From NCBI RefSeq assembly GCF_016900095.1, contig NZ_JACJJP010000001.1:165360-229359 (forward strand): a DNA stretch of 64,000 bases, in the 5' to 3' direction. Below the pieces are notes generated by a model that had not been told where the DNA came from, did no database searches, and saw only the letters and a program-made list of their open reading frames with translations. The stretch's first letter is position 1. Every line of letters starts with the position of its first letter. Source of the DNA: Gemmiger formicilis (GTDB lineage Bacteria > Bacillota > Clostridia > Oscillospirales > Ruminococcaceae). Position numbers and translations under genes: made by a program. This document shows positions 33,595 through 42,788 of the stretch, piece after piece.

Positions 33595-33621
33595 TATAAA
33601 CAAAAACAGTGGGCCTGTCAA
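33593..33621 (-). promoter_or_regulatory. Perfect consensus promoter of the MarR/ABC exporter operon
   Basis: Minus-strand TTGACA (33616-33621), exactly 17 bases, then TATAAT (33593-33598): both hexamers match consensus. Such strength is usual for a promoter kept off by a repressor. Confidence 0.9.
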
Positions 33622-33698
33622 TGGCTCAAAATCAAAAATCACATTTTCTGCACAAAAAAACTTTGAGTGTACCCGGATGGCGGACGAACATAGAAAAT

Positions 33699-33722
33699 CC
33701 GCCGGGCTGCGATGCCCGGCGG
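33699..33722 (-). terminator. Terminator of the giant permease operon
   Basis: A CCGCCGGGC/GCCCGGCGG stem with a 6-base loop lies 18 bases after the permease stop. On the minus strand it is followed by ATTTTC. Confidence 0.75.
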
Positions 33723-33740
33723 CAATTTTCTGAGGATGTT

Positions 33741-36700
33741 TTATTCGGGGGCTTTCATGCTTTCCACCATGGAAATCTGTTTGAGCTTGCGCCCCATGAA
33801 CAGGTTGACAAACAGGCTGAACAGGAAGGTCAGGGCCAGGGCGTAGACAAAACTCATAGGCTGGATATCCCGGCCAAACATGACCGCATCCACCTCTACG
33901 GTGAGGATGACGAACTTGTGCAGCGCCACGCCGCCCGCCAGGCCGAAGAGGGCACCGATCAGGGTGAGAATGACGCTTTCCCGGTTCACGTAGGCATCCA
34001 CCTCCCGGTCATAGAAGCCCAGCACCTTGATGGTGGCGATCTCCTTGACTCGCTCGGCGATGTTGATGTTGGTCAGGTTGTACAGAACCACAAAAGCCAG
34101 GCAGGCCGCACAGACGATGATCAGCACCACCACGGCGTCGATGGATTCCAGCATGTTCAGCACCATGGCCATGCTGTCGGCGGTGAAGTTGAGGCTGGCA
34201 ACCTCATCCATGGCCAGCAGCTCGGCGGATACGGTGTCTCTCCCCTGCTGGGAATTGTCCGCCATCTGGCTCATGACCGCGTTCCAGTCCGGCTCCTGGC
34301 CGAAGCCTACGGCATAGCTGGCGGCGCTCATATATACATAATTATATACGTAGTGTTCGCACACGCCGGTCACGGTGAATTGAGCTTCGTTTCCGTCCGC
34401 ATCCTCCAGGGTCACGGTGTCCCCCGGCTTCACGTTCAGGGTGCTGGCCAGCTTTTCGGTCAGCACAACCCCTTCCTGCTCCAGGGGGGTGGGCTCGCCG
34501 GTCTGGCGGTTATGCAGGTCGGCAAACCCGGCAAAGGCGTCCACATCTTCGGGAATCATGTAATAGTAGTCCACCGTGCTGCCGTCCTCCAGCTCCTGCT
34601 CCACCTGCTGGGTGAAGACGGTGAGGGAACTGGTGAAGACATCACTGTTGTACAAGTAGTCATGGGCCGGGCCCTCCCGGGTATCCTCGGCACTGGTCAC
34701 GGCGGTGAGAAGATCGTAATGGTAAATTTCTCCGAACTGCTTGGTGACGATGCTGTTCAGGGAATCCGAAATGCCGAAACCGGTGACCAGCAGGGCGGTA
34801 CAGCCCGCCACCCCGATGACCGTCATCCAGAACCGCTTTTTATACCGCAGCAGATTCCGGCAGGTCACTTTATAGGTAAAAGGCAGGCGGCGCCACAGGA
34901 AGGTGACCCGCTCCAGCAGGATACGTTTGCCCGCCTTGGGCGCCCGGGGCCGCATGAGGGCGGCGGGATATTCGTGCAGGGTGGTGCGGCAGGCGGACCA
35001 GGTAGCGGCCATGGCGATGGCGATGAGGGAACCGCCGGCCAGCAGCCCCACGTCCCAGCGCCAGGGGGACAGAAAGACCGGGGTGTAATACATCATCTGG
35101 TAGGCGGTCCAGATCACCCGCGGGAACACAAAGAATCCGAGCACCAGCCCGAACACCGCACCGGCCGCTGCGGCCGACAAGGCATACAGCAGGTACTTCT
35201 GCATGATGGCACCGGGGGTATAGCCCAGGGCTTTCATGGTGCCGATCTGCAAGCGCTCCTCTTCCACCATGCGGGTCATGGTGGTGGACACCACCAGCGC
35301 CGCCACCAGGAAGAAGAACACCGGGAACACCTTGGCCAGCGCAGCCAGTTTGGTGGAGTTGGAATCAAAGGAGGCAAAGCTGACGTTGCGTCCGCGGTCC
35401 CAGACGTACCACTCGCCTTCCTCAATGTCATTGAGTTTGGCTTCGGCGTCCTCAATTTCCTGGCGGGCATCGGCCAGCTCCTTGTCAGCCTCCGCCTTGG
35501 CGTCGGCGTATTCGATTTCGCCGTCCCGCAGTTCCTGGGTCTTTTCGGCGATGGTCCGGCGGGCGTCCTCCAGCTCGGCGGCCGCGTCAGCCAGCTGAAC
35601 CCGGGCGTCCTCAATCTCCTTGCGGGCATCGTCCAGTTCCAGCTGCTTGTCCACCAGCAGGTCCCAGCTCTCGTCCAGGGTGGTCCTGGCAGACTGCAGC
35701 TGGTTCTTGCCGTCATACAGCTCGGTGCCCTGGGCTTCATACTGCGCCCATCCCGCATCCAGCTGCGCCTTGCCGTCGAGGAGGGTCTGCTCGTTGGCTT
35801 CCAGCTGGGCACGGCCGTCGGCCAGCTGGGCCGCACCGGCTTCATACAGATCCCAACCTTCCTCCAGCTGGGCTTTCAGGCCATCCAGATACTCCTGGGT
35901 GAGCATCTGGTCCACCTGTTCTTCGGTCAGGGTCTGCCCCATGGCCGCATAGGCGGCTATGAGCTGCTTTGTTCCCTCTTCGATCTTCTGTTTTGCGGCA
36001 ATCAGCTCTTCCGCGCCTTTGCACAGCTGGGTGCTGGTCTGGGCGGGTGTGGGATTGGCTTTGCCACTGCGGGCGGTTTCTGCGGTGGCTATCTCGGGTT
36101 CGGCCGTCTGTTCTACCGGCTCTTCCGCCTGCGCTGCGTCGGACAGGGCTTGCTCCCCTGTCGGATTGTCGTTTTGTGTCTCCGGTTCCGCCGGGAGCGC
36201 TGCGGCCGTCTCCGGGGTCTGGATGCCTCCCTGGCCGGGGTCCGGCGGCGTCATCATCTGCCGGACCATCCACAGCAAAAGGGTGGTATCATCGGACGGG
36301 CGCTGGTCCTGGGGCAACTGGGCCAGCTCATCCAGCAACCTTTCTGCCTGGGCTTCGGTCAGCGTCATTCCCGTGCCCGGGAACATCTGCAGCGCCTGGT
36401 TTACGCCGGCGGTGAACTGGGTCAGTCCCTCCGCATACTGGGTTTTCCCCTCGCTGAATTCCACCAGCTGGTCATACTGCGCCTGAGCGGTTTCCAGCGT
36501 GGCCTTGCTGGCGGCCAGTTCCTGTTCGCCGGCTTCAATCTGTGCCAGGGCCGCATCATAGGCAGCCTTGCCCTCCTCATACAGGCGCTGGGCTTCTTCC
36601 AGCTGCTGTTTGCCTTCAGACAGGGCCGTCTCGCCGTCCAGTACCTTCTGCCAGTTTTCCTTCCACTGGGCTTCCCCGGCAATCAGTTCGTCCCGGCCCG

Positions 36701-37733
36701 CATTCAGGGCGGCTTCGCCGTCCTTCAGCTGCTGTTCGTAGTCGGCCAGTTCGGCCAGACCATCCTGATAGTCCCGCTCGCCGTCGGCCACTTCCCGCTC
36801 ACCGTCGGCCAAAGCATCCCGGCCGTCCTGCAGTTCCTGCGCCGCGTCGGACAATTCCTGGTCTGCTTCGGCGGCGGCGTCGTTGTACTCGTCCCAGGCA
36901 TCATCGATTTCCTGCTGGGCATCCGCCTTGACCTCGGTCAGACGAGCCTCACAGCGGGCGTCGGAGATACTCTCCACCCGGTCACTCACCGTCTGCACCG
37001 CATCGTCGTAGGCATCGCCCATGCTGTTCATGGACAGCCCACCGTCCACGGTCAGATAGATTTCTGTGTAGGTATCATAGGCGAAATCCTGGGGCAGTAT
37101 GTAAAAGATGGTTTCCACCGCGCCGCTGCCCACGCTGGCGGGCTCCCGCTCAAAGGAGAAGTAGGTGGCGTCGTGCACCACACCCACCACGGTATATTGG
37201 GTGGTGGCCAGGGTGTCTTCCAGGTCCTCGTTGTCATCGGCGGGCACCTGGATGGTATCCCCGATGTTGACCCCACGGCTCGCCAGGTCACCCGACCCGG
37301 CTTCCACCACGCATTCGCCGGAAGTTTCGGGCCAACGGCCCTGTTCCAGCACCAGACGGTTGATTACATCGGCCCCTTCCGGGTTGCCGTCGGTGTCAGT
37401 GGGCAGACTGTGTACCCGGGCCACTGCCTGGTCCGAAGCGGGGGTCTTGACCAGGACATCCGCCGACCAGGCGCCCCGGACCTCCTGCACGCCTTCCACC
37501 GCTTCCAGCGCCTGCACATCGGCATCGGTCAGGCCAAGGGTGCCTATGACCCGCAGGTCATACAAATTGGCATCGTCCAGGTATTGCTCCACCGAATCCC
37601 GCATATCGGGCGTGGTGGATACAAGACCGGCCAGAAAGCCGACCCCCAATGCCACAATGGAAAAAATGGCCAGAAACCGGCTGCGGGTGCTGGCCAACGT
37701 GCGGCGTATATTTTTTCGATACGTCCTGTTCAT
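33741..37733 (-). CDS. Giant FtsX/MacB-type ABC permease with extracytoplasmic coiled-coil region
   Basis: This 1330-aa permease is larger than most of its class. A first helix at about residues 20-42 is followed by a MacB-like periplasmic region, then about 550 residues of heptad-like sequence (residues about 255-810: DAAQELQDGRDALADGEREV and QLEEAQRLYEEGKAAYDAAL). The coiled coil is broken by a Pro/Glu/Thr-rich island at about residues 490-570 (QTPETAAALPAEPETQN). Three FtsX helices follow (VFPVFFFLVAALVVSTT to about residue 950), then a second FtsX block with a helix at about residue 985 and three at the C-terminus. It starts at the base after the ATPase stop. Likely roles are cell-envelope remodelling or peptide defence. 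Confidence 0.88.
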   Translation of the reverse strand: MNRTYRKNIRRTLASTRSRFLAIFSIVALGVGFLAGLVSTTPDMRDSVEQYLDDANLYDLRVIGTLGLTDADVQALEAVEGVQEVRGAWSADVLVKTPASDQAVARVHSLPTDTDGNPEGADVINRLVLEQGRWPETSGECVVEAGSGDLASRGVNIGDTIQVPADDNEDLEDTLATTQYTVVGVVHDATYFSFEREPASVGSGAVETIFYILPQDFAYDTYTEIYLTVDGGLSMNSMGDAYDDAVQTVSDRVESISDARCEARLTEVKADAQQEIDDAWDEYNDAAAEADQELSDAAQELQDGRDALADGEREVADGERDYQDGLAELADYEQQLKDGEAALNAGRDELIAGEAQWKENWQKVLDGETALSEGKQQLEEAQRLYEEGKAAYDAALAQIEAGEQELAASKATLETAQAQYDQLVEFSEGKTQYAEGLTQFTAGVNQALQMFPGTGMTLTEAQAERLLDELAQLPQDQRPSDDTTLLLWMVRQMMTPPDPGQGGIQTPETAAALPAEPETQNDNPTGEQALSDAAQAEEPVEQTAEPEIATAETARSGKANPTPAQTSTQLCKGAEELIAAKQKIEEGTKQLIAAYAAMGQTLTEEQVDQMLTQEYLDGLKAQLEEGWDLYEAGAAQLADGRAQLEANEQTLLDGKAQLDAGWAQYEAQGTELYDGKNQLQSARTTLDESWDLLVDKQLELDDARKEIEDARVQLADAAAELEDARRTIAEKTQELRDGEIEYADAKAEADKELADARQEIEDAEAKLNDIEEGEWYVWDRGRNVSFASFDSNSTKLAALAKVFPVFFFLVAALVVSTTMTRMVEEERLQIGTMKALGYTPGAIMQKYLLYALSAAAAGAVFGLVLGFFVFPRVIWTAYQMMYYTPVFLSPWRWDVGLLAGGSLIAIAMAATWSACRTTLHEYPAALMRPRAPKAGKRILLERVTFLWRRLPFTYKVTCRNLLRYKKRFWMTVIGVAGCTALLVTGFGISDSLNSIVTKQFGEIYHYDLLTAVTSAEDTREGPAHDYLYNSDVFTSSLTVFTQQVEQELEDGSTVDYYYMIPEDVDAFAGFADLHNRQTGEPTPLEQEGVVLTEKLASTLNVKPGDTVTLEDADGNEAQFTVTGVCEHYVYNYVYMSAASYAVGFGQEPDWNAVMSQMADNSQQGRDTVSAELLAMDEVASLNFTADSMAMVLNMLESIDAVVVLIIVCAACLAFVVLYNLTNINIAERVKEIATIKVLGFYDREVDAYVNRESVILTLIGALFGLAGGVALHKFVILTVEVDAVMFGRDIQPMSFVYALALTFLFSLFVNLFMGRKLKQISMVESMKAPE

Positions 37734-38444
37734 TTACCACTCGATCCTTTCGACCGGGGTCGGCGCCGGGTTGCACTGCATATCGATCACACGGCCGCTG
37801 TTGATGCGGATAACACGGTCCGCCATAGCTGCCAATGCACTGTTGTGGGTGATAACGATGACAGTCCGGCCTTTCTGCCGGCAGGTGGCCTGCAAAAGAG
37901 CCAAGACCTGCTTGCCGGTTTTGTAGTCCAGCGCACCGGTGGGTTCGTCACACAGAAGAATCTTGGGATTTTTGGCCAGGGCCCTGGCGATGGACACACG
38001 CTGCTGTTCCCCGCCCGAAAGCTGGGCCGGAAAATTGTTGCGCCGCTGCAAAAGCCCCACTTCTTCCAGGACCAGGTCCGCATCCAAAGGATCCCGGCAG
38101 ATTTCGGAGGCCAGCTCCACATTTTCCCGGGCGGTCAGGTTCTGCACCAGGTTATAAAACTGGAACACGAACCCCACGTCATAGCGGCGATACCGGGTCA
38201 GCCGTTTCTGGTCAAAAGAGCTGACCGTCTCGCCGTCCAGTATGATGGTGCCTTCGTCGCAGGTGTCCATGCCGCCCAGCATGTTCAGCACGGTGGTCTT
38301 GCCGGCGCCGGAAGGCCCCAGAATGACACAGAACTCCCCTTTTTCAATCTCGAAGGTCACGTGATCGGCCGCTGCGATACGGGTATCCCCCATCTGATAA
38401 TATTTACAAACATCCTTGAACTGAACAAATGCCTGCTTTGCCAT
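37734..38444 (-). CDS. MacB/LolD-type ABC ATPase
   Basis: This 236-aa ATPase has Walker A ([12 protein letters not shown]), Q-loop ([13 protein letters not shown]), signature ([12 protein letters not shown]), Walker B ([12 protein letters not shown]) and switch His (VITHN). This is the usual partner of FtsX-type permeases. The ATG at 38444 follows AAAGGAG. Its stop is directly followed by the ATG of the giant permease (TAAATG). Confidence 0.93.
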   Translation of the reverse strand: MAKQAFVQFKDVCKYYQMGDTRIAAADHVTFEIEKGEFCVILGPSGAGKTTVLNMLGGMDTCDEGTIILDGETVSSFDQKRLTRYRRYDVGFVFQFYNLVQNLTARENVELASEICRDPLDADLVLEEVGLLQRRNNFPAQLSGGEQQRVSIARALAKNPKILLCDEPTGALDYKTGKQVLALLQATCRQKGRTVIVITHNSALAAMADRVIRINSGRVIDMQCNPAPTPVERIEW

Positions 38445-38489
38445 AAACGGCTCCTTTGTCTGCATTGCATACGATCTGAACATGTGTTT

Positions 38490-38517
38490 AGTATAGCATG
38501 AAATTGCAAACAAACAA
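38490..38517 (-). promoter_or_regulatory. Promoter of the MacB-type ABC operon
   Basis: Minus-strand TTGTTT (38512-38517), a 16-base spacer and TATACT (38490-38495) lie 45 bases before the ATPase ATG. Confidence 0.55.
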
Positions 38518-38587
38518 TAAACAAAGATTGAAAAAAGGTTGTAATTTGCACAAAAAAGTTGATTGTGTCCGCTTTTTCGGATACGCA

Positions 38588-38622
38588 AAGAGCCCGCATC
38601 CTTAACACGGAGGCGGGCTCTT
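38588..38622 (-). terminator. Terminator of the DUF368 gene
   Basis: AAGAGCCCGC pairs with GCGGGCTCTT (15-base loop) between the DUF368 stop and the upstream region of the ABC operon. Confidence 0.8.
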
Positions 38623-38639
38623 GCTGAAACAGGAATCAA

Positions 38640-39527
38640 TCAGGCTTCTTCCTTATTGCCCATGAGCCAGGTCACCCAAGCACCCAGGGCCGCCAGCACC
38701 AGGCCGACGAGCAGTTCCACCACCGAGAAGGCGCCGAAGGCATCGGCGGAATACAAGATGGCGAAGGGGGAAGAAAGAATCAGGCCGATAATGGCCGCAA
38801 AGGTCTGGCTGGGGAAACGCCGGAACAGGTATTCGATGATCTTGGCGATGAGGAAGATGCCCAGCACCACCCCGATGCCGAAGGGAACCAGCAGCAGGCA
38901 GTTATGGATCACGCCGCCAAGGTCGCCGTCCTTGAGCATGGTCACGGTGCCGGTAACCAGGGAAAGGATGGTGCTGTAGTACCCCAGAACCATGAGCACC
39001 ATACTGCCGGACACGCCGGGAATCACCATGGTGGCGCTGGCGATCAGGCCCAGCAGGAAGAGAATCACAATGGTGACGGGATCAAGGGTCAGGGTCTTGA
39101 TGGCGCCCTCGGCCCCCTGCACCAGGGGCAGGCCCACGCCGATGGCCAGCAGCACCAGAAAGCTGACAACTTCGCCGGCGCCGATACGACCGGACGGTTT
39201 CTTTTCGATGTTCTTGCGCAGGTTCATCCACAGGATGGGCAGACCGCCCAGAATCAGGCCCACGAAGGTCAGGCAGGTGGCCAGCACAAAATTGTTGAGC
39301 AGATACTCCAGCAAAAAGCCGAAGCCCACAATGCCGATGACCATGCCCACACCCAGGGGGATCAGCAGTTTCATGCTCTTTTTGAAATGCTTGAACAGGC
39401 CGGTGACGGCGCTGATCAGTTTGTCGTAAATGCCCATGGAAACGGCCATTGTGCCGCCGGATACGCCGGGAATGACGTTGGCGATACCGATGACGATACC
39501 GCGCAGGATATTCAGTACAGCGTTCAT
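38640..39527 (-). CDS. DUF368 membrane protein (PopT-type undecaprenyl-phosphate translocase family)
   Basis: This 295-aa polytopic protein has about eight hydrophobic segments and two copies of the DUF368 signature: GIANVIPGVSGGTMAVSMGIYD at residues 13-34 and ATMVIPGVSGSMVLMVLGYY near residue 190. Family knowledge: DUF368 proteins (PopT) recycle undecaprenyl phosphate across the membrane for wall synthesis. The ATG at 39527 is preferred over an upstream in-frame start because of AAAGGA. The gene is monocistronic. Confidence 0.92.
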   Translation of the reverse strand: MNAVLNILRGIVIGIANVIPGVSGGTMAVSMGIYDKLISAVTGLFKHFKKSMKLLIPLGVGMVIGIVGFGFLLEYLLNNFVLATCLTFVGLILGGLPILWMNLRKNIEKKPSGRIGAGEVVSFLVLLAIGVGLPLVQGAEGAIKTLTLDPVTIVILFLLGLIASATMVIPGVSGSMVLMVLGYYSTILSLVTGTVTMLKDGDLGGVIHNCLLLVPFGIGVVLGIFLIAKIIEYLFRRFPSQTFAAIIGLILSSPFAILYSADAFGAFSVVELLVGLVLAALGAWVTWLMGNKEEA

Positions 39528-39605
39528 TCTATGTTCCTTTCTCTGCGATTGTCTTGTTCCTTCTCGTAGATAGCGCCCGCCACACATGCGGACTCATAGT
39601 GTTTT

Positions 39606-39634
39606 ATAATAGCGCATCCGGCCATTTGGCGCAA
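39606..39634 (-). promoter_or_regulatory. Promoter of the DUF368 gene
   Basis: Minus-strand TTGCGC (39629-39634), 17 bases and TATTAT (39606-39611). Confidence 0.6.
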
Positions 39635-39719
39635 GGGGAAAACCGTAATTTTTCCCTGTTTGACGGTGAGATTTTGTCCTTTTCTGACCTACATTTCCCC
39701 GTTCGGCGGCAATCAAGAA

Positions 39720-39745
39720 AGGCGGCCGCAGAAATGCGGCCGCCT
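39720..39745 (-). terminator. Terminator of the alcohol dehydrogenase operon
   Basis: A 10-bp perfect stem AGGCGGCCGC/GCGGCCGCCT with a 6-base loop lies 8 bases after the lipoprotein stop. On the minus strand it is followed by TTCTTG. Confidence 0.7.
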
Positions 39746-39753
39746 GGTACAGG

Positions 39754-40284
39754 TTATTTTGTCAGCAGGAGCGTGGTTTCGGAACCGCCGAAAGCCTTTT
39801 CCAGCTCTTCCTGTGTGGCATTCTGAATGGTGCCCAGCCTGGTGTATGCCCAGGTGTTGGAACCGTAGAAAAAGGCGATGGAATTGCCCTGATACAGCAT
39901 GATATCCCCTGGTTGGGTGGTGATGCGGGTGTCCTGTTGGGGCAGGTTTTGGGGCAAACTGCCCACCTTCTCGAATCCACCGAAATTTTCTACTTGAACG
40001 GTCAGGGGGCCGTCCTCCAACATCCGCAGCAGAGCGTCCCCCGCCTCATTCTGGGCAGGTGTTGCCGTCAATGTGGTATCGCCGATCTGGATATACAGCA
40101 TGGTTTCCTCCTTGGTCTGTTGCGCCTGCTCCGGCGTGGCCGGGGCAGCCGTTGCTGACGGTACGGTTGTGGGCTGCGGTGTGGCGGCAGGCTCCCTGGC
40201 TGCACCACGGCAGCCGGGCAAGACAGCCAGAACCGCCAGTGCTGCAATGCAGGCAACCATCCGCACCGTTTTCGGGCCGCTCAC
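39754..40284 (-). CDS. Lipoprotein with cyclophilin-like fold domain
   Basis: This 176-aa protein has a lipobox VLPGC (Cys25), then an Ala/Thr/Pro/Gln linker to about residue 60, and a C-terminal domain (residues 63-176: IQIGDTTLTATPAQNEAGD, DGPLTVQVENFGGFEKVGSL, TTQPGDIMLYQGNSIAFFYGSNTWAYTRLG) typical of the small bacterial cyclophilin-like fold family. Enzymatic activity is unknown. The GTG start at 40284 overlaps the dehydrogenase stop (GTGA); an ATG at 40260 would also leave an intact signal peptide. It is the last gene of the LysR-divergent operon. Confidence 0.88.
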   Translation of the reverse strand: MSGPKTVRMVACIAALAVLAVLPGCRGAAREPAATPQPTTVPSATAAPATPEQAQQTKEETMLYIQIGDTTLTATPAQNEAGDALLRMLEDGPLTVQVENFGGFEKVGSLPQNLPQQDTRITTQPGDIMLYQGNSIAFFYGSNTWAYTRLGTIQNATQEELEKAFGGSETTLLLTK

Positions 40285-41447
40285 AGGCTGGCCCGCAGGA
40301 TGGCGATGACATCCTCCCGGGTGAGTACCTTATACCCGCCAGTCATCAGGAAGGTACCGTCGGCAATGCCTTCGATCATGTCTTCGGTCACACCCAGCTC
40401 CCGGATGTTCATGGCCACACCCAGTTCCTTCATCCAGGCTTCCATGGCGTCCAGACCGGCTTCCGCCAGTTCTTTCTCGGTCTTGCCCGCCGGGTCAATG
40501 CCCCAGACGTTGGTGGCAAAGCGGGCAAACTTGGCCAGACCGTAGGGCATGATGAACCGGTAATAGGCCAGGGACACTGCCGACAGGGTCATGCCGTGGG
40601 TGGCGTCGGTGTACGCGCCGATGGACTGTCCGATCATGTGGACCTCCCAGTCGGTGGTCTTGCCCATGGCCAGCAAAGTGTTCAGCGCCCAGGTAGCGGC
40701 CCACATGATGTTGCTGCGTGCCTCGTAGTTGTGCGGATCCGCCAGCGCTTCGCGGGAGCTGTGCACCAATGATTTCATCAGCCCTTCGGCAATGTAGTCG
40801 GTGGTGTTGTCGTCGGTGCCGGAAAAATACTGCTCACAGATATGGTTGAAGGCATCGTAAATGCCGGCCACCATCTGCCGCATGGGCACGGTGTAGGTAT
40901 AGGTGGGGTTCAGGATGGTAAACCGGGGCATAACGTTGCTGCCGAACACATGGCCGATTTTCCGCTTCTGGGTATGGTTGGTGATGACCGACCCGCCATT
41001 CATCTCGGAACCGGTGCCCACCATGGTCAGCACACAGCCCACGGGAATGATGGGGTTGTCCACCTCTTCCATCCGCAGGTAGTATTTTTCCCAGGGATCC
41101 TCCTCGCACCAGGCGGAGACGGACACCGCTTTGGCGTAATCGCAGACAGAACCGCCGCCCACGGCCAAAATCAGGTCCACATTCTGCTCTCTGGCCACCT
41201 TGCAGCCTTCGTACAGTTTTTCCACCGTGGGATTGGGCATGACCCCGGGCATTTCAAACACCTGCTTGCCGCAGTCCTGCAGGATGGCCACGATCTGATC
41301 ATACAGTCCGGAACGCTTGATCGAACCGCCTCCATAGGTCAGCAGCACCTTGCTGCCATAGTTTGCCAGTTCACCACCCAGTTTGTCCAGGGCATCCTGA
41401 CCAAAGTGGACGCGGGTGGGATTGCAGTAGGTAAAATTGCCTAACAT
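40281..41447 (-). CDS. Iron-containing alcohol dehydrogenase (butanol dehydrogenase/YqhD type)
   Basis: This 388-aa group III alcohol dehydrogenase has a Rossmann-like N-terminal half (VLLTYGGGSIKRSG; LILAVGGGSVCDYAKAV) and a metal-binding C-terminal half (YDAFNHICEQYF with Asp and His ligands; MIGQSIGAYTDATHGMTLS with the remaining His ligands). The substrate pattern suggests an NAD(P)H-dependent aldehyde reductase for fermentative or detoxifying use. It is third in an operon with a small helical protein and DUF3737, and followed by the lipoprotein. Confidence 0.93.
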   Translation of the reverse strand: MLGNFTYCNPTRVHFGQDALDKLGGELANYGSKVLLTYGGGSIKRSGLYDQIVAILQDCGKQVFEMPGVMPNPTVEKLYEGCKVAREQNVDLILAVGGGSVCDYAKAVSVSAWCEEDPWEKYYLRMEEVDNPIIPVGCVLTMVGTGSEMNGGSVITNHTQKRKIGHVFGSNVMPRFTILNPTYTYTVPMRQMVAGIYDAFNHICEQYFSGTDDNTTDYIAEGLMKSLVHSSREALADPHNYEARSNIMWAATWALNTLLAMGKTTDWEVHMIGQSIGAYTDATHGMTLSAVSLAYYRFIMPYGLAKFARFATNVWGIDPAGKTEKELAEAGLDAMEAWMKELGVAMNIRELGVTEDMIEGIADGTFLMTGGYKVLTREDVIAILRASL

Positions 41448-41475
41448 AAAACAGTCTCCTTCCTGAAGAAATCAA

Positions 41476-42342
41476 TCAGGCGCAGCCGCCGGCTTTTCTG
41501 TCGGACACGCGGGTGCAGATTACTTCGCCCCGGGCTTCCGGATCGTCCCGGATCACCTCTCCCACCGAGGGCAGTTCGATGCGACCGGAACGGGGATTCT
41601 TGATGCTGAGCACCGGGGTGGTGAGGGTGGCATGAACCTCGCTCTTTTCGAAGGACAGGTCGGTGTCGATCATCTCACAGTTGATCAGGCGCAGCCCTTT
41701 GCAGTAGCACAGCGGCTGGGTGCCGATGATCTTGCAGTTTTCAAACGTCACATTTTCACAGTACCAGGCCAGATATTCCCCTTTGACCACACAGTTCCGC
41801 ACCATCACATGTTTGGCATGCCAGAAGGCATCCTTGGTGTCAAAACGGCAGTTTTCGAAGGTGGCGTCCTGGATGTACTGGAAGGAATACTTGCCCTTCA
41901 GCGTCACATTGGTAAAGTGCAGGTGATCCGACCGCATCATGAAATATTCGCTTTCGGCGGTGCAGTCTTCCATGGTGATTCCCCGGACCGACCAGCCGAA
42001 CTCCGGGGACCGGATGTCACAGCCATGCATGGTCACGTTGTCACATTCCCGCAGTGCCTTGATGCCGTGAAGCTTGGTATCGGTGATGGTCACGTTGCGG
42101 GAATACCACAGCGCCGCCCGGCACAGTTCGGTCATCTCGCCGTTGCGGATGGTCAGGCCGGTGTCATGCCAGAACGGATACCGCAGATTGAAAAAGCAAT
42201 CTTCCGCTGTGATGTTTGTACCCTCCTTGAAGGCGCTTTCCCCATCCGCCGGGCCGTCAAAACGGCAGTTTGTCACGCAGATATCCTTCTGCCCGTACAG
42301 GGCACGTTCCTGGTCAAAAGTCTGGTCGGAAATGAATTTCAT
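41476..42342 (-). CDS. DUF3737 right-handed beta-helix protein
   Basis: This 288-aa cytoplasmic protein is built of about ten repeated beta-helix turns with alternating NC and DC pairs (VTNCRFDG, AEDCFFNL, MHGCDIRS, MEDCTAES, FENCRFDT, VRNCVVKG, FENCKIIG, LINCEMID). It begins MKFISDQTFDQERALYG and belongs to DUF3737. The ladder of stacked Cys and Asn is usual for the fold; no catalytic site is known. It often neighbours alcohol dehydrogenase or LysR genes in Firmicutes (from memory), as here. Confidence 0.9.
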   Translation of the reverse strand: MKFISDQTFDQERALYGQKDICVTNCRFDGPADGESAFKEGTNITAEDCFFNLRYPFWHDTGLTIRNGEMTELCRAALWYSRNVTITDTKLHGIKALRECDNVTMHGCDIRSPEFGWSVRGITMEDCTAESEYFMMRSDHLHFTNVTLKGKYSFQYIQDATFENCRFDTKDAFWHAKHVMVRNCVVKGEYLAWYCENVTFENCKIIGTQPLCYCKGLRLINCEMIDTDLSFEKSEVHATLTTPVLSIKNPRSGRIELPSVGEVIRDDPEARGEVICTRVSDRKAGGCA

Positions 42343-42349
42343 ACCTTGG

Positions 42350-42604
42350 TCATCTCCCGTTATCTTTTTTGATTTCTTCCTGTCGGCTGAGTTGGTAGGA
42401 CAGATAATCCAGACAGCTGATCTGCTTTTCCCGGCAATGGATACGATCCAACAGGTACTGCCGCTGTCTGGACAGAATACGCATCTGTTCGCATCGCTTG
42501 CCCCTGGACCAGCAATCCAGGAAACCGGCAACCGCTTCCGGCGCAAAGCCTGCATCCCGCAGATTCTGGCACACATCTTCCCTTGACAATTCCTGGTCCT
42601 TCAT
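42350..42604 (-). CDS. Small helical protein of the DUF3737/alcohol dehydrogenase operon
   Basis: This 84-aa all-helical protein begins MKDQELSREDVCQNLRDAG and contains a central coil (RCEQMRILSRQRQYLLDRIHCREKQISCLDYLSYQL, positions 33-68). Similar short proteins occur next to LysR and alcohol dehydrogenase genes in clostridia (recalled, not searched). GGAGG lies 9 bases before the ATG. It is the first gene of the operon. It may be a regulator partner; no function is known. Confidence 0.8.
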   Translation of the reverse strand: MKDQELSREDVCQNLRDAGFAPEAVAGFLDCWSRGKRCEQMRILSRQRQYLLDRIHCREKQISCLDYLSYQLSRQEEIKKDNGR

Positions 42605-42669
42605 TCCATCTTGCCTCCGTTCTACCGCTGCGGACGGCCAATTGGCTGCCGTCCACACCGACTGATTTC

Positions 42670-42698
42670 AGTGTAGCCCTTTCGCAATCAAATAGCAA
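42670..42698 (-). promoter_or_regulatory. Promoter of the DUF3737/alcohol dehydrogenase operon
   Basis: Minus-strand TTGCTA (42693-42698), a 17-base spacer and TACACT (42670-42675). Just upstream lies an AT-rich partial palindrome (ATATTTTATAATAT) at 42706-42719, fitting a LysR T-N11-A-type site. Confidence 0.55.
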
Positions 42699-42788
42699 AT
42701 ACTTATATTTTATAATATGATATGCCTTGTAAGCATCTTGTTTTTCTGGTACCATAAAAGAAAAACTTGGTTTCGGGAGGAATGCCTG

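Noticed and set aside
33609..38501. A 1630-codon plus-strand frame opposite the giant permease and its ATPase
   Set aside because: It runs through two minus-strand genes and their junction, with repeats that are reverse images of the coiled coil.
39606..39634. Shared regulon between the DUF368 and HAD operon promoters, both with TTGCGC at -35
   Set aside because: A six-base match at the same spacing in two promoters is too little to claim a common regulator.
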